A stretch of 64,000 bases of DNA from Actinophytocola oryzae. GTDB taxonomy: Bacteria; Actinomycetota; Actinomycetes; Mycobacteriales; Pseudonocardiaceae. Shown piece after piece: positions 1 to 7,484 of the stretch. Positions within the stretch are counted from its first letter, which is position 1, and each line of letters begins with the position of its first letter. The stretch lies in NCBI RefSeq assembly GCF_004364325.1, contig NZ_SOCP01000002.1, forward strand, positions 372,001-436,000, written 5' to 3'. The position numbers were made by a program, and so were the translations under genes. The notes beneath the pieces are model-generated. The model searched no databases. It was not told the DNA's origin and worked only from the letters and a program-made list of their open reading frames with translations.

Positions 1-520
1 GGTCGGTGCCCGTGCGGGCGACCACGACGACGGCCTCGGCCTGGTCCACGCCGGACGCGTAGTACTTGGTGCCGTTCAGCACCCAGTCCTCGCCGTCCTG
101 ACGGGCCACCGTGGACAGTTTGTGGGTGTTGGAGCCCGCGTCCGGCTCGGTGATGGAGAAGCACAGCTTCGTGCTGCCGCCTGCCATCCTGGGCAGCCAG
201 TACCCGCGCTGCTCGTCGGTGCCGTGTCGTACCAGCAGCTCACCGCAGATGGAGCTGGACACGATCAGCATGAACGACGGGGTGCCCGCGGCGGCCAGCT
301 CCTCGCACACGATCGCCAACTCGGCGACGCCGCCACCGCCGCCGCCGTACTCCTCGGGGAAGTTCACGCCGAGGTAGCCGTTGCGGCCCAGCTCGAGCCA
401 CTGCTCGTCGGTGCGTTCCGGGTCGCGGGCCTGCCGCAGCCAGTACTCGTGGCCGTAACCCCTGGCGAGCTTGCGCACGGACGCGCGCAGCAGGGCCTGT
501 TCTGGTGTTTCCGTGTACAT
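1..520 (-). CDS. Acyl-CoA dehydrogenase, N-terminal part (cut by window edge)
   Basis: This flavoprotein would put an alpha,beta double bond into an acyl-CoA. Only the first 173 residues are present because the gene runs off base 1. The acyl-CoA dehydrogenase N-terminal helical domain is clear: YLGVNFPEEYGGGGGG, the run LAIVCEELAA, and the middle-domain signature CFSITEPDAGSN followed by LNGTKYYASG. The start is ATG at 520, preceded by a good ribosome site (GAGGAGCG). It lies 24 bases behind the SDR gene on the same strand, so both are probably read from the promoter region at 1346-1502. The catalytic base and substrate range cannot be judged from this fragment. Confidence 0.9.
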   Translation of the reverse strand, partial: MYTETPEQALLRASVRKLARGYGHEYWLRQARDPERTDEQWLELGRNGYLGVNFPEEYGGGGGGVAELAIVCEELAAAGTPSFMLIVSSSICGELLVRHGTDEQRGYWLPRMAGGSTKLCFSITEPDAGSNTHKLSTVARQDGEDWVLNGTKYYASGVDQAEAVVVVARTGTD

Positions 521-544
521 CCGACGCTCCTCGTGGGGTGCTGG

Positions 545-1345
545 TCAGCCGTCGCACCAGCGGCTGACGGCGTAGCCGCCGTCGACCGGGAGCACGGCGC
601 CGGTCAGGTAGCTGCCGCCGGGTCCGGCTAGCAGGAGCACCGGCGCGCACACGTCTCGCAGGCGGCCGATTCTGCCGAGGGGGTTGTTGCGGACCATCCG
701 CTCGCCCTCGGCGTCCAGCAGTACCGAGGTCAGTCTGGTCAGGATCGGGCCGAGCGCGAGGCAGTTGACCGTGATGTGCCGCGGCCCCAGCTCTCGGGCG
801 AGTACCCGGGTCAGGTGGTGCAGTGCCGCCTTGGCGGTGGCGTAGCCGTAGTTCTGGAAGGGGCCGACGGCGTGCCCGTCGATGGACCCGATGTTGATCA
901 CACGGGCCGGGTCCTCCTCGGTGGCGGCCGCGGTCAGTGCCGGCAGCAGTGCCTGGACGAGGTGGAACGGCGCCACGGTGTTGAGCTGCAGCAGCTTGGT
1001 GAACGCGCCCGCCGGGTAGTCCTCGAAGGGCGCGCCCCAGCTCCGGCCCGCGTTGTTGACGAGCACGTGCACCTGGGGGAAGCGCTCGAGCACCTCGCTC
1101 GCGAACCGCGTCACGCCGGTCTGGTCCCCGAGGTCGGCGGCGACCGCGTGCGCCTTGCCCAGCTCGGACAGCTCCCGCTGGGCGGCCGCGGCCTCGTCGG
1201 CCGAGCGGCTGGTGACCATGACCTCGGCGCCCTGGCCCAGCAGTGCCTCCGCCGCGGCCCGGCCGACTCCGCGGGTGCCGCCGGTGATGACTGCGGTGCG
1301 CCCGGTGAGCCCGAACAGGCTCTCGGCGCTGACGACTTCGGCCAT
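545..1345 (-). CDS. Short-chain dehydrogenase/reductase (SDR)
   Basis: A 266-residue classical SDR, probably NAD(P)-dependent oxidation of a hydroxyl group in the catabolic pathway. The cofactor motif TGGTRGVG is near residue 21 and the NNAG motif near 100. The catalytic Ser lies in NIGSIDG and the Tyr/Lys pair in YGYATAK. Length is normal for the family. ATG at 1345 has an AGGAGG ribosome site a few bases upstream. It is first in a two-gene unit with the acyl-CoA dehydrogenase that follows, and is divergent from another SDR at 1503. The 157-bp gap between the two SDRs carries two copies of the island's operator motif. Substrate unknown. Confidence 0.9.
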   Translation of the reverse strand: MAEVVSAESLFGLTGRTAVITGGTRGVGRAAAEALLGQGAEVMVTSRSADEAAAAQRELSELGKAHAVAADLGDQTGVTRFASEVLERFPQVHVLVNNAGRSWGAPFEDYPAGAFTKLLQLNTVAPFHLVQALLPALTAAATEEDPARVINIGSIDGHAVGPFQNYGYATAKAALHHLTRVLARELGPRHITVNCLALGPILTRLTSVLLDAEGERMVRNNPLGRIGRLRDVCAPVLLLAGPGGSYLTGAVLPVDGGYAVSRWCDG

Positions 1346-1390
1346 CGCCGCCCTCCTTCCCGCTGGCGCTCACTGAAGCATGCGCCGCTG

Positions 1391-1422
1391 CGTTTGGTCA
1401 AACTTCCGTTCGTTTGATTTTC
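1391..1422. promoter_or_regulatory. Candidate TetR operator A (catabolic regulon)
   Basis: TCAAACTTCCGTTCGTTTGA (1398-1417) has perfect 6-bp inverted arms around an 8-bp spacer. It overlaps a second copy of the half-site, CGTTTGGT, at 1391-1398. The same half-site recurs before other transcription units of this island. It lies between two divergent SDR genes, where a repressor could block both promoters. Confidence 0.6.
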
Positions 1423-1474
1423 TGATCGGCCGCCTGCCAGGCTTGACAGTCGTGGGCAGGGTGAGAGAGCATCC

Positions 1475-1497
1475 GATTCAACCAATCGTTTGATAGA
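1475..1497. promoter_or_regulatory. Candidate TetR operator B (catabolic regulon)
   Basis: AACCAATCGTTTGAT at 1480-1494 matches the island motif (an upstream CC-rich half followed by CGTTTGRT). It sits just upstream of the GTG start of the SDR gene that heads the 1503-6702 operon. Confidence 0.55.
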
Positions 1498-1502
1498 AGA
1501 CG

Positions 1503-2288
1503 GTGGCGGAAAGGCGGCCTGCGGTGCGGGATGTGGCGGAGCGCGAAGGTGACGGGCAGTCGCCCCGGGTCGCGCTCGTCACCGGCGCGGGCGGCGGTCT
1601 CGGCGGGGAGTGTGTGCGGACCCTCCTGGCGCACGGTCTGCACGTCTTCGCCTCCGACCTGACCACCGACCTGCTCGGCGGCCTCGACGCCGGTGAAGCG
1701 CCCGGCCGCCTGTCACTGCGTGCGCTGGACGTCACCGACCCGGCGGCGGTCGACGCGCTCGTCGCCGACGTGCTGGCCGAGGGCGGACGACTGGACGTGC
1801 TGGTCAACCTCGCGGGCGTGGTCCGCAACCAGGTGCTGCACAAGATCGCCGACACCGACTTCGGGCTCACCATCAGCACCCACGTGCTCGGCACCATGCA
1901 CACCATGCGTGCGGCCGCCCCGGCCATGCGGTCCGCGCGTTACGGCCGGATCGTCAACATGAGCTCGATCGCGGTGCGGGGCTCGATCGCGGGTAGTGCG
2001 TACGGCGCGGCCAAGGGCGCGATCGAGGGCATGACCCGCGCCGCCGCGATGGAGCTGGCACCCCACGGGGTCACGGTCAACTGCGTCGCCCCGGGAGTGG
2101 TCGACGCGGGCATGTTCCGCACCGTCCCGAAGGACTACCAGGAACAGAGCGTGGCCCGGGTGCCGATGCGCAGGCCCGGCACGGCGCGTGAGGTCGCCGA
2201 CGTCGTGGCGTTCTTCTCCTCGCCTGCCGCCGGTTACGTCACCGGGCAGTCGTTGTTCGTCTGCGGAGGGCTGTCCCTTGGGTTCTGA
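1503..2288 (+). CDS. Short-chain dehydrogenase/reductase (SDR)
   Basis: A classical SDR of up to 261 residues. The cofactor motif is TGAGGGLG, the NLAG motif is present, the catalytic Ser is in MSSIAVRG, and Tyr/Lys are in SAYGAAKGA. It probably oxidises a hydroxyacyl intermediate or alcohol. The longest start is GTG at 1503, only a few bases after operator B. GTG at 1524, nine bases after GGAAAGG, has a better ribosome site and would remove seven residues. This gene heads a plus-strand operon with an enoyl-CoA hydratase, a racemase-like protein, a second crotonase and two luciferase-like oxidoreductases. Most of these genes touch or overlap. Confidence 0.88.
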   Translation: MAERRPAVRDVAEREGDGQSPRVALVTGAGGGLGGECVRTLLAHGLHVFASDLTTDLLGGLDAGEAPGRLSLRALDVTDPAAVDALVADVLAEGGRLDVLVNLAGVVRNQVLHKIADTDFGLTISTHVLGTMHTMRAAAPAMRSARYGRIVNMSSIAVRGSIAGSAYGAAKGAIEGMTRAAAMELAPHGVTVNCVAPGVVDAGMFRTVPKDYQEQSVARVPMRRPGTAREVADVVAFFSSPAAGYVTGQSLFVCGGLSLGF

Positions 2289-3060
2289 GGTCTCGCCGGT
2301 CACCATCGCCCGGCACGGTTCCACCGCCGTGATCACCGTCGACAACCCGCCGGTCAACGCGTTCCACCCGGACATCGCCGAGGCGATCGCGGAGCTGGCG
2401 GCCGGTGTCGGCGAGGACCCGGACGCGCGGGCGCTGGTGATCACCGCAGCGGGTAGGCACTTCATGGCCGGTGGTGACATCGCCTATCTGAAGACGCTGA
2501 ACGCCTACCGGTCCGAGCGGTACGTGCTGCGCATCCAGGAGGTGCAGGACCAGCTGCGCCGGCTGCCGCAGCCGGTGATCGCGGCCATCAACGGCACCGC
2601 CCTTGGCGGCGGTCTCGAGCTGGCGCTCGCCTGTGACATCCGGCTCGCCGCGTCGAACGCCGTCCTCGGGCTGCCCGAGGTGTCGCTCGGCATCATCCCC
2701 GGCGCGGGCGGGACCCAGAACCTGCCTCGCGTCGTGTCACTCGGCCAGGCCAAGCGGCTGCTCTTCACCGCGGACCGGATCACCGCCGCCGAGGCGCTGA
2801 CGATCGGGCTCGTGGACGAGGTGGTGCCTGCCGGGGAGGTGCTCACCGCGGCGCTCGACCTCGCCGCGCGGATCGCGCGCAACGCCCCGCTCGCGGTCAC
2901 CGCGGCCAAGCGGGCGGTGGACCTGGGGCTGCAGACGGGCGTCGTCGACGGGCATCGCATCGAGGCGACGTTGTTCGCGCCGCTCACCGAGTCGGCCGAC
3001 TTCGCCGAGGGCATTGCCGCCTTCATCGACAAACGCGAGCCCTCGTTCCGCAGGGGCTGA
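2278..3060 (+). CDS. Enoyl-CoA hydratase/isomerase (crotonase family)
   Basis: About 260 residues. It hydrates or isomerises an unsaturated acyl-CoA. Both canonical glutamates are visible: the first in TALGGGLELALACD and the second in GLPEVSLGIIPGAGG. The oxyanion-hole region FMAGGDIAYL is also present. The start is inferred as TTG at 2278, seven bases after GGAGGG (2265-2270), giving an 11-bp overlap with the SDR gene. A longer reading from 2188 would overlap the SDR by 100 bp and adds no family sequence. It is a normal catalytically complete member, unlike the second crotonase at 3910 in the same operon. Confidence 0.9.
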   Translation: MGSEVSPVTIARHGSTAVITVDNPPVNAFHPDIAEAIAELAAGVGEDPDARALVITAAGRHFMAGGDIAYLKTLNAYRSERYVLRIQEVQDQLRRLPQPVIAAINGTALGGGLELALACDIRLAASNAVLGLPEVSLGIIPGAGGTQNLPRVVSLGQAKRLLFTADRITAAEALTIGLVDEVVPAGEVLTAALDLAARIARNAPLAVTAAKRAVDLGLQTGVVDGHRIEATLFAPLTESADFAEGIAAFIDKREPSFRRG

Positions 3061-3079
3061 CCGAGTAGGAGATAGCGAG

Positions 3080-3889
3080 ATGCGCATCGGCGTTGTGCAC
3101 GTGACGACGGAGGTCTCCTCCAAGCCGTACACGAAGATGATCACCGAGACGTTGGACCGGGCGCGCAACGAGGGCACCGAGCTGGTGCACCGTTATGTCG
3201 GGCACCTGCGCCGTGCCACCGACACCGCGATCGCCTACCCCACCCTGCTCAACAAGGTGGACATCGTCTCGGAGATCGTGGCGCTCGAACGTGACGGGGC
3301 CGACGCGGTGTTGGTCGCCTGTTCGGGTGATCCTGGCGTTGCCGAGGCACGCACGCTGGTGTCCATCCCGGTCGTCGGGCCGATGGAGGCCGCGTTCGGG
3401 CTGGTCCTCGGGTACGGGTGGCGGTTCGGCATCGTCACCGTGGAGGACCGTACGTGGTCGTCCAACATGGAGCAGATGGTCAACGCCGCCGGCCTCGGCA
3501 GCCGTTACGCGGGGCAGCGCACTCTGCACACTCCCACGTCGGTGATCTTCACCAAGGGGTTCGAGGAGCCGGATCTGGTGATCGCCGACGTGTCGGCTCG
3601 GGCCCGTGAGATGGCTGCCGCCGGTGCGGACTCGATCCTCATCGGGAGTGCCGGGCTCTCCACGTTCTGCAGCTACGTGCGGTTGGCCGGTATCGACGAT
3701 CCGGAGCTGCCGATCTTCGACGTGATCAGTGTCGGGCTCAAGTTCGCCGAGTTGCGTGCCGAGCTTTCCAAGCAGGTGGGTGTGCCCGCGGTCAGCCGTG
3801 CCGGGTGGTACGCGCGTTATCCGCTGGGCGACCACATCCGGGTCAACCGCCAGTTCGGTTGGGTTCCGGAACCCGAAGAAGCGAAATAA
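3080..3889 (+). CDS. Asp/Glu/hydantoin racemase-superfamily protein
   Basis: A 269-residue protein of the Asp/Glu/hydantoin racemase superfamily, which also includes maleate isomerase and arylmalonate decarboxylase. The first-half motif ACSGDPGVAEAR with Cys81, followed by IPVVGPMEAA, is typical. The second-half motif that normally reads GCAG is GSAG here, with Ser190 at the expected catalytic cysteine. A cysteine occurs seven residues later (Cys197). A two-cysteine racemisation is therefore doubtful, and a one-cysteine isomerase or decarboxylase-type reaction is possible. ATG at 3080 follows AGGAGA and starts 19 bases after the crotonase. The exact reaction cannot be assigned. Confidence 0.8.
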   Translation: MRIGVVHVTTEVSSKPYTKMITETLDRARNEGTELVHRYVGHLRRATDTAIAYPTLLNKVDIVSEIVALERDGADAVLVACSGDPGVAEARTLVSIPVVGPMEAAFGLVLGYGWRFGIVTVEDRTWSSNMEQMVNAAGLGSRYAGQRTLHTPTSVIFTKGFEEPDLVIADVSARAREMAAAGADSILIGSAGLSTFCSYVRLAGIDDPELPIFDVISVGLKFAELRAELSKQVGVPAVSRAGWYARYPLGDHIRVNRQFGWVPEPEEAK

Positions 3890-3909
3890 CCAGGAAGGAC
3901 GTGAGCGCA

Positions 3910-4755
3910 ATGCCGGTCAAAGGTGTCGAGGTCGAGCGCCGCGGTGAAGTGGGCTGGATCATTCTCAACGACTACCAGGAGACGGTGGAGGCGGGGTTCG
4001 CCGAGCCGGAGGGTTACGAGCCGTTGCAGGTCGGTCTTCTGAACGCGTTGGAGGAGTTCCGCTGGGACAGTGGGATTCGGGTCATCGTGATCACGGGGAA
4101 GAACGACGGGGCTTTCTACCGGGTGTCTCGGCGGCCGCACTACGACGTGCAGAAGCATGCTGACCGGTTGAACCCGATGCACAGCCCGTACATGCGTCAG
4201 TCGATGCCTGCCAGTCGGAGCATGACCGAGATTCTCGCGTTCATCGAGAAGCCGGTCATCGCCAGGATGAACGGTGACGCGATCGGGTACGGGCAGGCTC
4301 TGCTGTGGGGGTGCGACATGATCGTTGCCTGGGACGGGGCCGTGGTCGCCGACGTGCACACCGGGCAGGGTGACGTTGTCGACAGCGACGGGGAGGCTCG
4401 GGGCTTCCCGTGGGCGGTTACTCCTGGTGATGGCGCTATGGCGTTCCTGCCGGTGTCCATGACCGCGGCCAAGCTCAAGGAGTTCATGTTCCTGTCGCGG
4501 ACCTGGCCGGTTACCAAGCTCGCCGAGATGAACCTGGTGAACTACGCGGTGCCGATGGACCAGCTCGACGGGGTGCTCGACGAGATCATCGAGAAGCTGT
4601 TGGCGCGGCCTGCGCACGTGCTCGCGCACACCAAGCGGGTGTGCAACAAGCGTCTGGTCGAGCAGATGAACAACGTGCAGGACCTTGCCTCGGCGTACGA
4701 GATGCTCAACTTCGTGAGCCACGGCGTCGAGGGTCGGATGGACATGACGAAGTGA
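3910..4755 (+). CDS. Divergent crotonase-family protein
   Basis: 281 residues with a recognisable crotonase fold: GWIILND near the N-terminus, then IEKPVIARMNGDAIGYGQ and ALLWGCDMIVA. The glutamate that hydratases carry in GGGLELA is missing (Ala lies at the aligned position in GYGQALLWGCD). The second catalytic position aligns with Asp in VADVHTG, and an acidic insertion (DVVDSDGEARG) follows. Simple enoyl-CoA hydration is therefore unlikely. C-C hydrolases, dienoyl isomerases and decarboxylases of this superfamily use such altered residues. ATG at 3910 follows AGGAAGG (GTG at 3901 is too close to it). The stop overlaps the next gene's GTG. Confidence 0.85.
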   Translation: MPVKGVEVERRGEVGWIILNDYQETVEAGFAEPEGYEPLQVGLLNALEEFRWDSGIRVIVITGKNDGAFYRVSRRPHYDVQKHADRLNPMHSPYMRQSMPASRSMTEILAFIEKPVIARMNGDAIGYGQALLWGCDMIVAWDGAVVADVHTGQGDVVDSDGEARGFPWAVTPGDGAMAFLPVSMTAAKLKEFMFLSRTWPVTKLAEMNLVNYAVPMDQLDGVLDEIIEKLLARPAHVLAHTKRVCNKRLVEQMNNVQDLASAYEMLNFVSHGVEGRMDMTK

Positions 4756-5714
4756 GTCCGGTGCAGGTTGGGCTCGGCCTGTGGGCGATGCGCTCCACCG
4801 CACGGCGGCCTCGGCCTTGGCCTGCGCTCTACGAGGAGTTGCGTGAGGACGCGGTCCTGGCCGAGAGTCTGGGCTTCGACTCGGTGTGGCTCGCGGAGCA
4901 TCACTTCTGGTACGACGGGTGGTGTCCGCAGCCGTTGCTGGCCGCCGCGTCCTGTCTCGGGGCGACCAGCAGGCTGCGGGTGGGTACCGCGATGCATCTG
5001 TTGCCACAGCATGACATCGGCGTGGTCAGTCGGGATGTCGGTCAGTTGCTCGATCACTTCGGTGATCGGCTTGATCTCGGGGTGTCGATTGGTTATCGCG
5101 ACGAGGAGTACGACGCGGTCGGGGTGGAACGGGCTCGGCGGGGGCGGCGGATGGATGGTCACCTCGACCGGTTGTTGGGTGATCATGCGGGTCGTCTCGC
5201 GTCGCCTGCCCGGGTGTTCGTCGGGGGGATCGCGCCCGCCGTCATCGAGCGTGCGGGCAGCCGTGGGATGTCGTTGCTGCTGCCCAACACGTTGACGGCG
5301 GTCGAGTTGGCCAAGCGTCGGACTGCCGCGCAGGCCAGCGCCGTGGCGGCTGGGCGTGCTGCTGGGCGGGTTGGGGTGATGGTCGATACCTGGCTCACGT
5401 CGGGCGCTGACGAGGCCGAGGTTCGGGAGCGGATCGTGGCGCACTACCGGGAGTACACCGGAGCCTGGTTCCGGCTGCGGGGGGAGCCTGCGTTCGACCG
5501 GCCCGATCTGTTGGATCGCCAGTCCGAGCGTAACCGTGTGTCTGCGGTGGTTGGTGACGGGGAGCGGGTGTTGGCCGGGTTGACCGAGCTGCGTGATGCC
5601 GGCGCTGACACGATCGTGTTGCAGGTGCATGCTGATGCGTCGGTTGGGGAGCATCGTGCGGTCATGGCTCGGCTGGCTGAGGATGTCCTGCCCAAGCTTC
5701 GGGGGACGGCGTGA
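4752..5714 (+). CDS. Luciferase-like (LLM) flavin-dependent oxidoreductase
   Basis: A 320-residue TIM-barrel flavin oxidoreductase of the bacterial luciferase/F420-reductase superfamily. The signature FDSVWLAEHHF lies near residue 40, followed by RLRVGTAMHLLPQHD and then DRLDLGVSIGYRDEEY. Members oxidise or reduce substrates with FMNH2 or F420. In this operon a monooxygenation or an F420-linked step is plausible. GTG at 4752 overlaps the previous stop (GTGA), which implies translational coupling. GTG at 4761 is an alternative start. A second, shorter member follows at 5908. Confidence 0.87.
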   Translation: MSPVQVGLGLWAMRSTARRPRPWPALYEELREDAVLAESLGFDSVWLAEHHFWYDGWCPQPLLAAASCLGATSRLRVGTAMHLLPQHDIGVVSRDVGQLLDHFGDRLDLGVSIGYRDEEYDAVGVERARRGRRMDGHLDRLLGDHAGRLASPARVFVGGIAPAVIERAGSRGMSLLLPNTLTAVELAKRRTAAQASAVAAGRAAGRVGVMVDTWLTSGADEAEVRERIVAHYREYTGAWFRLRGEPAFDRPDLLDRQSERNRVSAVVGDGERVLAGLTELRDAGADTIVLQVHADASVGEHRAVMARLAEDVLPKLRGTA

Positions 5715-5911
5715 TCTCGCGTGCGCGATGGTCGTCCCGCTGGTGGTCGGTGGAGTTGGTGCCCGCCTTCGCCCGGGCCGGGGGTCCGGGCTTGCGCCCG
5801 GCTCTTTCGTTGGTGCCAGTCTGTCGGCCGCGCGTGACGTTCGCTGGTTGTTACCGGTCGGTTGTGGACAACTCTGTCGCTGTGGATGACTTCGAAGGGA
5901 GGGTGGCGTGA
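5711..5911 (+). CDS. Possible small protein, 66 aa, coupled at both ends
   Basis: No family is recognised. This open frame fills the gap between two luciferase-like genes. Its GTG overlaps the upstream TGA by four bases (GTGA), and its own TGA overlaps the downstream GTG in the same way. That arrangement is typical of real operon members, but the protein is Arg/Ser/Val-rich with no clear domain and its codon use is less biased than that of its neighbours. It may be chance. A 6-bp stem (5771-5776 with 5786-5791) lies inside. Confidence 0.3.
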   Translation: MISRARWSSRWWSVELVPAFARAGGPGLRPALSLVPVCRPRVTFAGCYRSVVDNSVAVDDFEGRVA

Positions 5912-6702
5912 GGTTGGGATTGGTGGCATCGGTGCCTGGGCCGTCTGGATGGGCTGAGTGGGCTGAGCTGGTGGAGCGGGCCGATCATCTCGGCGTTGAT
6001 GCCGTTTACCTGCCGGCGGGTGACGGGGACGATCCGTTGCTTGCCGCGGCCGCGTTGGCTGGGCGGACTCGGTGGATACGGGTGGTGGCCGAGGTGGCGG
6101 TGGACGAGGAGCTGCATCCGGTGCACCTTGCCGAGCGGATCGCGGTTGCCGACCAGTGCCTTGGTGGGCGGCTCGGTGTTGCGCTCAGTTCGCCTGCGGC
6201 CGACCTGCTCGGCGAGACGGTCGCTGTGCTCCAGCTTGCCCTTTCCGGGTTGCCGTTCGCCCACAAAGGACCTCGGTGGACCATTCCCGCTCGGTTGCCT
6301 GCCAACGACGCCGTTTCGTGGTCGCGGGTCACCGTCACCCCATCGCCGGTTCAGCCCGGTCTGCCGTTGTGGCTCACCGGGCCTGGTGCCGCGGCTCTCG
6401 CCGACGAGCGCGGGCTGGTCTGGCTCGCTGGGGCCGACGACGATCCCGCCGACCATCGGGCCACATCTCCCGGGCGACCCGGTCTGCGGGCTTGGACCCT
6501 CGGTGACGACGGTCGGCCCGACGTCCTGGCCACGGCCGCCGCCCTGTCTGCCGAGCGTGACGAGTGGGGGCTTGGGTTCGCGTTCCTGCCCCTTGGCGAT
6601 CCTGCCGACATCGAGACGCTCGCTCACCGGGTTCGGCCGCGTGTCCAGCTCGCCGAGCTGCCGTCCGGCCTTGAGCGTTACTGGGCCAGTGTCGGTATCT
6701 AA
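5908..6702 (+). CDS. Luciferase-like (LLM) flavin-dependent oxidoreductase, short form
   Basis: 264 residues, shorter than the usual 300-350 of this superfamily. Family features are the N-terminal MRLGLVASVPG strand, the DHLGVDAVYLPAG segment and HPVHLAERIAVADQCLGGR, where the barrel places its flavin or F420 site, followed by LGVAL. The WLAEHH motif of the neighbour at 4752 is absent. GTG at 5908 is preceded by GGGAGG. The gene closes the plus-strand operon and its stop overlaps the convergent SDR gene by four bases. It might be a partner subunit of the 4752 protein, as in two-subunit luciferase-like enzymes. That pairing is inference. Confidence 0.8.
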   Translation: MRLGLVASVPGPSGWAEWAELVERADHLGVDAVYLPAGDGDDPLLAAAALAGRTRWIRVVAEVAVDEELHPVHLAERIAVADQCLGGRLGVALSSPAADLLGETVAVLQLALSGLPFAHKGPRWTIPARLPANDAVSWSRVTVTPSPVQPGLPLWLTGPGAAALADERGLVWLAGADDDPADHRATSPGRPGLRAWTLGDDGRPDVLATAAALSAERDEWGLGFAFLPLGDPADIETLAHRVRPRVQLAELPSGLERYWASVGI

Positions 6703-7484
6703 CCCTCGTGTACCAGGGTGTCCGGGTTGCCGCCGCCGTTGACCACGACCGTTTGCCTGGTCAGGTAGGAGGACGTGTCGCCGGCCAGGTAGCCCACCAC
6801 GTCGGCCACGTCCTCCGGACGGCACACCCGTCCGAACGGGTAGTGCGCGTCCAGTGACTCTGCCGCTGACGAAGCCGAGCCGGCCCGCACCAGGCGGTCG
6901 CCCATCTCGGTCGACACCAGCCCTGGTGCGACCACGTTGACCCGGATGCCGTTCGTCCGCTCCTCGAACGACAGCACCGATGCCAGTGCTTCGACCGCGG
7001 CCTTTGCCATCGCGTACGGGGCCAGTCCGGCGCCCAGCCCTCGTGCCACCACGCTCGAGACGAACACGATCGACCCGCCCCCTGCCGTCCGCATTCCGGG
7101 CAGCGCGGCGGTGCAGGCTTCGGCGCCGGCCAGCGCGTGCACCTGGTAGAGCCGTAGGTACTCCTCCTGCGTGGTGTGCTCCACGCTGCGGCCGGAGCTG
7201 GCGATGCCCGCGTTGTGGACCAGCACGGTCGGTGCGCCCAGGTCCGCGCTCGCTGCCGCGACGAACTCCGCCGCCGCGCCGGGGGTGGCGAGGTCCGCGG
7301 CGTAGGCGCTGGCCCTTCCGTCCAGTTCGGCCACCAGCTCCTCGGCCGCGCCGACGTCTCGGCGGTAACAGAAGGCCACCTCTGCGCCCAGCTCTGCGAG
7401 TCTTCGCACCACTGCGCGGCCCACTCCACGCGAGCCGCCGGTGACCAGGGCGACTCGGCCGTCCAGGCGGGTTCGGTCAGGCAT
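6699..7484 (-). CDS. Short-chain dehydrogenase/reductase (SDR)
   Basis: A 261-residue classical SDR with TGGSRGVG near the N-terminus, HNAG in place of NNAG, catalytic Ser in FVSSVVARG and Tyr/Lys in APYAMAKAA. It is the last gene of the minus-strand unit SDR(8604)-acyl-CoA dehydrogenase(7477)-SDR and overlaps the dehydrogenase stop by eight bases, so it is translationally coupled. No separate ribosome site is evident. It likely oxidises a hydroxyacyl-CoA produced in the pathway. Substrate not deducible. Confidence 0.88.
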   Translation of the reverse strand: MPDRTRLDGRVALVTGGSRGVGRAVVRRLAELGAEVAFCYRRDVGAAEELVAELDGRASAYAADLATPGAAAEFVAAASADLGAPTVLVHNAGIASSGRSVEHTTQEEYLRLYQVHALAGAEACTAALPGMRTAGGGSIVFVSSVVARGLGAGLAPYAMAKAAVEALASVLSFEERTNGIRVNVVAPGLVSTEMGDRLVRAGSASSAAESLDAHYPFGRVCRPEDVADVVGYLAGDTSSYLTRQTVVVNGGGNPDTLVHEG

